This document shows positions 1-5,159 of a stretch of DNA of 6,125 bases, one piece after another (positions within the stretch are counted from its first letter, which is position 1; every line of letters begins with the position of its first letter). The DNA lies in the NCBI GenBank assembly GCA_023145935.1, contig JAGLDB010000114.1, forward strand, positions 1-6,125. The letters are read 5' to 3'. This DNA comes from Candidatus Sabulitectum sp. (lineage in GTDB: Bacteria; Fermentibacterota; Fermentibacteria; Fermentibacterales; Fermentibacteraceae). The notes beneath the pieces were generated by a model, which did not search any database, had not been told where the DNA came from, and saw only the letters and a program-made list of their open reading frames with translations. The translations under genes were made by a program, and so were the position numbers.

Positions 1-380
1 TCTCTGGAGCTGGCCATAAGCATCATGTCCATGGACTGTCTGTCACCGGAGTGAATTTCGATTATCTCATAGAATTCCTCAACGGCAGTCAAAGCCTTAT
101 CGAGAAATTTCTTTTCCACCCCTTTAGACTTGCAGCTTTTTATAAATCGACCAAAAGAATGTTTCCCGGGAACAAACTGGGCAGCAAAATACAAATCATC
201 TTCATGTATTATCTTGTAGATCCTCCATCCCAGCTTCTTGTCCAGACCAAGCACCTGATAAACATCATGAGGGCTATCTATCCTTTCAGGCAGCTTGCTT
301 ATAACGATACCAATGGCCTTTCGAAGCTCCAGTATTGTTCTTGTCACATCCTCCTGAAAACGGGTACTAACATTTGTCAT
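1..380 (-). CDS. Uncharacterised protein, N-terminal 126 residues (3' end outside window)
   Basis: This is an open frame on the minus strand from an ATG at 380-378 to the window edge, encoding 126 residues with no stop. The protein begins MTNVSTRFQEDVTRTILELR and is still open at the edge. The start is well fixed: an AAGGTGG ribosome binding site lies 7 nt upstream, and an in-frame TAA sits only five codons before the ATG. The segment looks soluble and mostly helical, without a signal peptide or membrane span. Visible landmarks are VYQVLGLDKKLGWRIYKI (residues 40-57), FVPGKHSFGRFIKSCKSKGV (69-88) and a C-terminal stretch containing HSGDRQSMDMML (110-121). From memory this pattern resembles the N-terminus of conserved hypothetical proteins of several hundred residues seen in some Gram-negative phyla, but I cannot name a family or function. 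The plus-strand frame over the same region lacks a recognisable protein pattern and is treated as a shadow. Confidence 0.8.
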   Translation of the reverse strand, partial: MTNVSTRFQEDVTRTILELRKAIGIVISKLPERIDSPHDVYQVLGLDKKLGWRIYKIIHEDDLYFAAQFVPGKHSFGRFIKSCKSKGVEKKFLDKALTAVEEFYEIIEIHSGDRQSMDMMLMASSR

Positions 381-387
381 ACTCTTG

Positions 388-394
388 CCACCTT
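388..394 (-). promoter_or_regulatory. Ribosome binding site of the left-edge gene
   Basis: The minus strand reads AAGGTGG, then 7 nt, then ATG at 380. This differs from the consensus AAGGAGG by one base and decides the start of the gene at the left edge. Confidence 0.75.
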
Positions 395-506
395 ATGTTA
401 TTGTTCCCTGAATATTGTCCGTTTGTTCTCTGTCGGCAAGGAACTAGTATTCTGTCAGATAATAAGTGACGATGTAATGCGCAGCTATCCTGAGTTCCAG
501 CAAGGC

Positions 507-547
507 ACTGGTTTATGAGCATAGCACCGCTATGTAATTGAACCAGT
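507..547. repeat. Nested imperfect inverted repeat (41 nt)
   Basis: Two pairs of arms share one centre at position 527. The outer arms ACTGGTT (507-513) and AACCAGT (541-547) are perfect over 7 bp. The inner arms CATAGC (520-525) and GCTATG (529-534) are perfect over 6 bp around the 3-nt loop ACC. Between them lie an A-T pair, two possible G-U pairs and a small internal loop. It begins 58 bp past the stop of the winged-helix gene and ends 127 bp before the start of the left-edge gene. No T-run follows on either strand, so an operator, a cruciform or an RNA-processing structure fits better than a classical terminator. Confidence 0.65.
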
Positions 548-604
548 ACGCAGTTGGTGCTCTGGAGAGCCAGCAGGACGCGTCAGCTATTGCTTGACAG
601 AGTA

Positions 605-1243
605 CTAAAATATCCCTGCGAAAAGATCATCTCCAGTAGTTGACAAGAGCTGCAGTTCCCTGTGACCGCCACAGAGGAAAATCTTTTTGTCGGCGAGGAT
701 ATCCTTGATCCAGCTTTGATTAGAAAGCAGTCTTCTTTTGAGTTCCGCTACTGCCAGAACAGTTATGTGCAGCTCACGGGCAGCTTCTGTGGCGAACGCT
801 GCTGTACACGAACGCACAGCATCCATTGTTGTATCACCTATTACCATAAGATCCACTGTAGAGCTTTCCCCGGCAGTTCCATTTGCGTAGTCTCCGTAAA
901 TAAAAGCCATTCCCAGTTTATCAGTGCAGCTTTGGAGATCGGCACCAAGAAGCTCAACAAGCCCTGTAGTTTTCGAAAAAATCGATTTGAGCTCTCTGTA
1001 TATAAGGTTGTCTGTGTTTGTGGTGTAATGTACCTGATTGCCAACCCTGGTTCGCGTAATTATACCTGCTTTTGCAAGTCTGCTGACCTCTCTCTGAACA
1101 GCACCACGACCGCATTCAAGAAATCTGATAAGCTCAAGCAGATAGAAGGACCGCCCTGGATTAAGAACAAAAGTTGATAGTACTTTTCTTCTGACCTTAC
1201 CGAAAAGACATTCCCCAAGCAGCTCATTTGAATTGTTACTCAT
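605..1243 (-). CDS. Winged-helix DNA-binding protein fused to a degenerate minimal nucleotidyltransferase (MNT-like) domain
   Basis: Encodes 212 residues from the ATG at 1243. Residues about 12-80 form an ArsR-like winged helix: RSFYLLELIRFL leads into a recognition helix around GAVQREVSRLAKAG, followed by the wing VGNQVHYTTN. Residues about 110-190 match the fold of small nucleotidyltransferase domains that are often joined to this helix-turn-helix, ending in the typical DILADKKIFL. The catalytic signature is broken: the family has hG[GS] and then DhD, while here it reads YGD (116-118) and T129-V-D131-L. The domain therefore probably binds a ligand or has lost activity, and the protein is likely a transcriptional regulator. 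The frame is open up to an ATG at 1417, but that would overlap the receptor gene by 119 bp, and the domain begins right after residue 59 of that longer frame. An ATG at 1297 (230 aa) is a weaker alternative. None of these starts has a clear Shine-Dalgarno sequence. The gene lies 55 bp downstream of the receptor on the same strand. Confidence 0.85.
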   Translation of the reverse strand: MSNNSNELLGECLFGKVRRKVLSTFVLNPGRSFYLLELIRFLECGRGAVQREVSRLAKAGIITRTRVGNQVHYTTNTDNLIYRELKSIFSKTTGLVELLGADLQSCTDKLGMAFIYGDYANGTAGESSTVDLMVIGDTTMDAVRSCTAAFATEAARELHITVLAVAELKRRLLSNQSWIKDILADKKIFLCGGHRELQLLSTTGDDLFAGIF

Positions 1244-1245
1244 AT

Positions 1246-1278
1246 TGGGTATATCAATACTCGTCCTGGGTATGTCAA
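1246..1278 (-). promoter_or_regulatory. Direct-repeat pair and candidate promoter in front of the winged-helix gene
   Basis: In the gene's sense, TTGACATACCCA (1278-1267) and TTGATATACCCA (1257-1246) match at 11 of 12 positions and start exactly 21 bp apart, two turns of B-DNA. The upstream copy begins with a perfect -35 hexamer TTGACA; 17 nt later is GATATA (1255-1250), a weak -10 (3/6) inside the second copy. A start point about 7 nt further on would fall at the A of the ATG, consistent with a leaderless transcript and with the missing ribosome binding site. Operator function and promoter activity are inferred. Confidence 0.5.
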
Positions 1279-1298
1279 GTCGCAACCTGCTGTGCATA

Positions 1299-3830
1299 CT
1301 AGAAATAGTATCTGAGCCCGAACTGAAAATGTCTTTTCGGAGACCATGCAAGAGGATTTCCATACGGCCCTGAAGGATCAAATTCCGGGGATCCATCTCC
1401 ATCCAGATCCTGCTCATACCAAATCACATCATATATATGATCAATGTTCATTCTGTTAAATAGATTATACACATCTGTATAAATAGCAACAGTACCTATT
1501 CCGGTCCAGAATCTTTTTTCAACCCTTAGATCCGTTTTCATCTTCCATGGATATCTTTCGCTATTGGGGTTTAGCGTATAGACTCCATGCTCCTGATTGT
1601 TGTAAGGCATCCCACTGCCGAATGACCACCGTAGATTCGCTGCAAGCCCCTCAAGCCAGTCAACTCCCAGAAACCTGTCACCCTGCTGTACTGACAGTGA
1701 GAGGATTGCATTCATTGTGTGTGTCTGATCCCAGTTCAATGGACCGAGTTCAGTTGTTCTTGTTGCTGTTACTGAAGAGCTGTAACCAAACGCTCTTGAA
1801 TATGTGTAGTTTGTGGTGCCCTTCCAGTATCTGTCATATTGGACATCTACTGATAACTCAAAGCCGGATACGGTTCCATTTTCTTCAGAGTTACCGAACT
1901 GGAAGAAATCTCCTGTTCCCTGATGCATTTCAGTTGTTATCAAACCATCCATGGTTTTGTAGAAGAAAACGCAATCCAGAAGAACATCTGGAGAGAAAAT
2001 GTGTTTAAAACCGATTTCATATCCTGTTGTTACTTCCGGTTCCAGCCCTGGATCCCCTTGAAAGGATCCAGCCTCCGGTGAGGGAGAATTCCAGTACAAG
2101 AGGCTCAATGCAGGTATCTGAAAATAATGACCATAGCTTACCCGGAGCATATCCCGTTCACTGACTGGATGCGATACTCCAATTCTCGGGCTGAGTTTCC
2201 ATGCTGTGGCAATGCTGTCGATTCCTGAATCCAGACCATCCAGTCTTAACCCTGCTAGACAGGTGAGACCTCCAAGATGTTGAATCCTGTCCTGAAGGTA
2301 AATACCGTGAACAGTTGGATTTCCTGTCCATTCAGAAAACCATGCTGTCTGACCCGGCTGGGCATAAACATCCCACCCGTCACTTTCCAGGAATTGTCCA
2401 TCATATCCAACTCTTATCTGATGATGTATGCCTGGCAGCCAGGTAAGACTGAACTTCATCTGGTTCATGACGGTACTCGAGTGATGTCGTATCCAGGGAT
2501 GGTGCCCTGCTCTGTGAAAAGTGTCTCTGTCCAGGTAATAATCGGGAGCCTGGTACTCAAACCATTCCTCCATACTCCAGTCTTCTCCAAACCTGTCACC
2601 AAGAGAGTCTCTGAGCATTCTATCTTCTTCGGTTGTATACCTTGATAACTGAATTTCTGAATAACAGGACGAGGAGAGAGTCTGCATTGCAGAGAAGTTA
2701 ATCCCGCTGATGGTCATGTCCCTGGTTGGAAGAGCCTCCTCCTGAGGTCTTGCATAGTACAGTGTATCCCCATCATCAACAAAATTCTGAGGTATTCTTG
2801 ACCACTGCCAGTCTCTCCACCCCCGCTCACCATCAGAGTAGTAAAAGCCGAATTGAATCCTGGAGCCTGAAACTGGTTTCCATGTCAATTTGGAAATAAA
2901 GTTTGTGACATCTCTGTAGCTGTTGTCCCAGTTCCCTCTGCTGTCATATCGGTCATACCCGCTTATTTTTCTTGAAGTTGACAGTAATAAACCTGATTCT
3001 CCCGGCAGACCTATGGGCAAACCAACGGTAAGTTCTCCTGTAAGTGCGTCACCCCTGTATGAATGATCTTCCCATATCCGATAGCCGGCAAGACTCTCAC
3101 CACCTCCGGCATACTCTGTGTATGCTCCGGCTGCAACATCACCTGCAATAAAAAAACCATTACTGCCATCCCTGGTAGTGATTGATATGACACCGGATTG
3201 AGCCCCGCCGTACTCAGCACTGAATCCTCCGGAAATGACCTTCATTTCTGCAACTGACGACATGGGAAGGTCGAAAGAATACATGTTGTCTGAAAGATCG
3301 TTCATAGGAATTCCATCCACAAGATAGAGGATCTCACCACTTCTCCCTCCCCTGATATGTAGATTCCCCCCTGCAACCACCGCACCGGCCTGAAGAACTG
3401 CAAGATCCTTTATGCTTTCCACAGGAAGACTCTCAATTTCATCTGTGCTTATGAAGTGCACCGTTTCGATCTCATCATATTCTATGAGGCTTCTCTGATC
3501 TCTTACAGTGATAACTGTGTTGCCCTGAGCCTCTTCTTCAAGCAGGAAATCAACCCTGGTTGTCATGCCGCCGATGACTTCTACACCGTGAACTGTATGG
3601 GAAGCCCTTCCCACCATTCTCGCAGTAAGAGATACAACCCTCGGTTCCATGTTATACAACAGATACTCACCATTAGCGTCAGTCATAACACCATAAGCAG
3701 TACCTGCAACCATCACAGAAGCACCTGCAACAGGCTTACCATCAGAATCAAGAACCAGGCCGTTAACCATTCCGCTGTCCAGAGCAAACCCCAGACCAAC
3801 CAGCACGAAGAGCGCAATATGTATCTTCAA
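1299..3830 (-). CDS. TonB-dependent outer-membrane receptor with N-terminal carboxypeptidase-regulatory-like domain
   Basis: Encodes 843 residues. It should import a ligand across the outer membrane using TonB/ExbBD energy; the substrate cannot be told from sequence. The start is TTG: an in-frame TAA lies two codons upstream and AAGGGG is 6 nt before it. A signal peptide spans about residues 1-16 (hydrophobic IALFVLVGLGFA). Residues about 22-98 are a carboxypeptidase-regulatory-like beta-sandwich (VNGLVLDSDGKPVAGASV, then TDANGEYLL). A possible TonB box is TVITV near 105. The plug spans about 115-222, with NLHIRGGRSGEILYLVDGIP and GGFSAEYGGAQSGVISI. The rest is a beta-barrel ending in the aromatic C-terminus FGLRYYF. 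Odd features are a histidine cluster (H439, H443, H444, H449, H450) and a DLDGDG calcium-loop-like motif at 808-813, both in probable loops. No SusD-like partner is visible. The regulator gene follows 55 bp downstream and the lipoprotein gene is divergent upstream. Confidence 0.95.
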   Translation of the reverse strand: MKIHIALFVLVGLGFALDSGMVNGLVLDSDGKPVAGASVMVAGTAYGVMTDANGEYLLYNMEPRVVSLTARMVGRASHTVHGVEVIGGMTTRVDFLLEEEAQGNTVITVRDQRSLIEYDEIETVHFISTDEIESLPVESIKDLAVLQAGAVVAGGNLHIRGGRSGEILYLVDGIPMNDLSDNMYSFDLPMSSVAEMKVISGGFSAEYGGAQSGVISITTRDGSNGFFIAGDVAAGAYTEYAGGGESLAGYRIWEDHSYRGDALTGELTVGLPIGLPGESGLLLSTSRKISGYDRYDSRGNWDNSYRDVTNFISKLTWKPVSGSRIQFGFYYSDGERGWRDWQWSRIPQNFVDDGDTLYYARPQEEALPTRDMTISGINFSAMQTLSSSCYSEIQLSRYTTEEDRMLRDSLGDRFGEDWSMEEWFEYQAPDYYLDRDTFHRAGHHPWIRHHSSTVMNQMKFSLTWLPGIHHQIRVGYDGQFLESDGWDVYAQPGQTAWFSEWTGNPTVHGIYLQDRIQHLGGLTCLAGLRLDGLDSGIDSIATAWKLSPRIGVSHPVSERDMLRVSYGHYFQIPALSLLYWNSPSPEAGSFQGDPGLEPEVTTGYEIGFKHIFSPDVLLDCVFFYKTMDGLITTEMHQGTGDFFQFGNSEENGTVSGFELSVDVQYDRYWKGTTNYTYSRAFGYSSSVTATRTTELGPLNWDQTHTMNAILSLSVQQGDRFLGVDWLEGLAANLRWSFGSGMPYNNQEHGVYTLNPNSERYPWKMKTDLRVEKRFWTGIGTVAIYTDVYNLFNRMNIDHIYDVIWYEQDLDGDGSPEFDPSGPYGNPLAWSPKRHFQFGLRYYF

Positions 3831-3836
3831 GGCTTA

Positions 3837-3842
3837 CCCCTT
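3837..3842 (-). promoter_or_regulatory. Ribosome binding site supporting the TTG start of the receptor
   Basis: The minus strand reads AAGGGG, then TAAGCC, then TTG at 3830. The TAA in that spacer is in frame, so TTG is the first possible start and has good spacing. The next ATG is residue 21 and would remove the signal peptide. Confidence 0.75.
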
Positions 3843-3845
3843 AAC

Positions 3846-3871
3846 CGTGTTACAACAACACAAGTAACACG
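3846..3871. repeat. Perfect 8-bp inverted repeat in the receptor leader
   Basis: CGTGTTAC (3846-3853) and GTAACACG (3864-3871) are perfect inverted arms around a 10-nt spacer. On the receptor transcript the structure ends 3 nt before the AAGGGG ribosome binding site, so it could act as an mRNA hairpin near the initiation region. The 18-bp centre-to-centre spacing would equally suit a dimeric DNA-binding protein. There is no adjacent T-run, so it is not a classical terminator. Confidence 0.6.
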
Positions 3872-4067
3872 CTATTTCCCATTTCAGCTCTCTATCATCT
3901 GTGAGTTATCTTATATACCTAAAAGCACTTCATGTTCCATTGCCTCTCTCAATCATCCTGTTTCTGTGTAAATACCCTGATTAATTGCTGGAACTAACGG
4001 CGAATTATCGACTACTGCTTAATCAGAGATCAATTTGCCGCACTGTGGGCGTTGTGCTGCTTCTGTC

Positions 4068-4075
4068 GGAAAGGG
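4068..4075 (+). promoter_or_regulatory. Candidate ribosome binding site for the lipoprotein gene
   Basis: GGAAAGGG lies 8 nt before a TTG at 4084; the overlapping AGGGCGG (4072-4078) is 5 nt from it. This purine block is the best ribosome binding site in the leader and selects the start that gives a compact lipoprotein signal peptide. Confidence 0.5.
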
Positions 4076-4083
4076 CGGTTGTT

Positions 4084-5106
4084 TTGAGATTATTTTGTCT
4101 TTCCTTCGCTGTGTTTCTCGCAGTGATCAGCGGGTGTGAATTACGCACGACTCTCGAGCCCACAGAACCTGATTATGTAAATCCGAGTTTCCCTGATGCA
4201 GTACGGGGCGCAGTTAAAAACAATTTATGCTATGCTGAGGATTTCGCAGTAAGCGGAGACGGATACTGGGTATTCGCTGCGAACCGGGTGCGAAGATACA
4301 TCGACAAAACCTATGTTTCTGAGGGACCAACCTCGCCAAACAAGATTTTCTTTCCGGAATCCTTTCCTTATACAGACAGGCCCAACCGGCTGGTGGCTTC
4401 ATACTTCGGCGACCTGCTCTACTGCAATTTTGCCGACAGGAATACAATTTACATTATAGATACTGAAACCATGCAGGAAACTCTTCTCTGTGAGGGGCAG
4501 GATAATATTTCAGAACTCTACCTTACGGAATTCGATGAGTCTATTCTGGCAGTGTATTTCACCGAACACCTGGTTGACCGATTCAACGCACTTACAGGAG
4601 AACTTGAAGGCTCCTGTGTTCTTCCGTGGCCCCCAATACACAGTTCTCTCTCACCGGATAAGAAAACTCTGGCAGTCTTTGGTGTTCCAGCCTACGAAGC
4701 AGCACTGATAGATCTGGCAACAATGTCTGTGATCAAAACTCTTGATGTTGGAAGTGCTGTAACGACCTTCTCATACTCCGGACTTGGTAACTACCTTGTT
4801 TTCTTTAGAGGTGGAAACTACAAACCTGCCGTGAACAGGTACAGTCTCACCGATGATAAATGGTGGGGATGGCAGGAATGCAACAGATTCTATACCCACA
4901 GCCATCCTGTACCCGGGTCTGAGAGTGTAGCAGCCAGCAGGTCCAATCACAACTGGCTATCTGTAATCAATGCGGAGAATATGGTATTTGCGCCGCCTCT
5001 GGAATGCCCTGGAAACCAGTGGGAGGTCGAAGCATCCGATAATGGCCAGAGAATCTTCGTAATGACCCGCTGGCCGCATAGGATAGTTGTCTTCCATATG
5101 GACTAA
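4084..5106 (+). CDS. Putative lipoprotein with beta-propeller-like repeats
   Basis: With the TTG start at 4084 the product is 340 residues. It begins MRLFCLSFAVFLAVISGC: one positive charge, a hydrophobic core, and a lipobox ISGC with the lipidated cysteine at residue 18. The mature N-terminus C-E-L-R has no Asp at +2, so outer-membrane sorting is plausible. The mature part has repeated strand patterns typical of WD40/YVTN-like propellers, for example NTIYIIDTETMQETLL (120-135), ILAVYFTEHLVDRFNALTGE (154-173), LSPDKKTLAVFG (189-200) and AALIDLATMSVIKTLDVG (206-223), ending in SDNGQRIFVMTRWPHRIVVF. It probably has a binding or scaffold role at the cell surface or periplasm; no catalytic motif is seen. 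Starts further upstream (TTG 3985, GTG 4045 or 4054) are possible but give an unusual N-terminus. It is divergent from the receptor and convergent with kbl, 53 bp away. The specific function is unknown. Confidence 0.8.
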   Translation: MRLFCLSFAVFLAVISGCELRTTLEPTEPDYVNPSFPDAVRGAVKNNLCYAEDFAVSGDGYWVFAANRVRRYIDKTYVSEGPTSPNKIFFPESFPYTDRPNRLVASYFGDLLYCNFADRNTIYIIDTETMQETLLCEGQDNISELYLTEFDESILAVYFTEHLVDRFNALTGELEGSCVLPWPPIHSSLSPDKKTLAVFGVPAYEAALIDLATMSVIKTLDVGSAVTTFSYSGLGNYLVFFRGGNYKPAVNRYSLTDDKWWGWQECNRFYTHSHPVPGSESVAASRSNHNWLSVINAENMVFAPPLECPGNQWEVEASDNGQRIFVMTRWPHRIVVFHMD

Positions 5107-5126
5107 GTACTGGACAGCAGACTACG

Positions 5127-5139
5127 CCAATGTCATTGG
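5127..5139. other. Small hairpin between convergent genes
   Basis: CCAAT (5127-5131) and ATTGG (5135-5139) form a 5-bp stem with a 3-nt loop inside the 53-bp gap separating the ends of the lipoprotein and kbl genes. It has no T-run on either side and is weak, so a bidirectional terminator role is only a possibility. Confidence 0.3.
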
Positions 5140-5159
5140 AAACTCCACCATCAGTGTAC

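Larger units (their letters stand above)
381..604. other. Non-coding region between two minus-strand genes
   Basis: This 224-bp gap separates the winged-helix protein gene from the downstream left-edge gene. It is too long for tight translational coupling, so the left-edge gene may have its own promoter. A weak candidate on the minus strand is TTGCCG (436-441) followed 17 nt later by AATATT, each 4/6 to consensus. It also holds the inverted repeat at 507-547, a small hairpin around 558-575 (CTGG/CCAG arms), the palindrome GACGCGTC at 577-584 and a GTCA-N9-TGAC pair at 454-470. I see no stem followed by a T-run, so no canonical intrinsic terminator for either strand. Confidence 0.6.
3831..4083. 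other. Divergent intergenic region between receptor and lipoprotein
   Basis: These 253 bp must contain the 5' regions of both divergent genes. Apart from the inverted repeat at 3846-3871 and the two ribosome binding sites, I see an AT-rich block at 3905-3919 (minus strand GGTATATAAGATAAC) that could hold a -10 element for the receptor, without a convincing -35 at 16-18 bp. For the lipoprotein no strong sigma-70-like promoter stands out. A plus-strand frame continues upstream of 4084 as far as 3985, but that stretch does not resemble a protein N-terminus. Confidence 0.5.

Noticed and set aside
51..518. Plus-strand open frame of 155 residues
   Set aside because: It lies opposite the left-edge gene, which has a strong ribosome binding site and a protein-like pattern. 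This frame has no recognisable features and runs into the inverted repeat.
594..599. Perfect TTGACA on the plus strand
   Set aside because: No -10-like hexamer at suitable spacing and no plus-strand gene downstream.
662..1177. Plus-strand open frame of 171 residues
   Set aside because: It is antisense to the winged-helix/MNT gene, rich in Cys and Ser as expected for a shadow frame, with no domain.
1244..1417. Longer form of the winged-helix protein starting at the ATG at 1417 (270 residues)
   Set aside because: It would overlap the receptor gene by 119 bp in another frame, and the extra 58 residues do not resemble the family N-terminus. The domain begins right after the ATG at 1243.
3456..3971. 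Plus-strand open frame of 171 residues
   Set aside because: It is antisense to the receptor N-terminus and its control region; no ribosome binding site or domain was seen.
3985..4083. Lipoprotein start at TTG 3985
   Set aside because: It would put 50 residues before the lipobox cysteine, far longer than a normal lipoprotein signal peptide, and no good ribosome binding site precedes it.
5107..5159. Intrinsic terminator between the lipoprotein and kbl genes
   Set aside because: Only a 5-bp stem is present and there is no T-run on either strand, so I list it only as a small hairpin.
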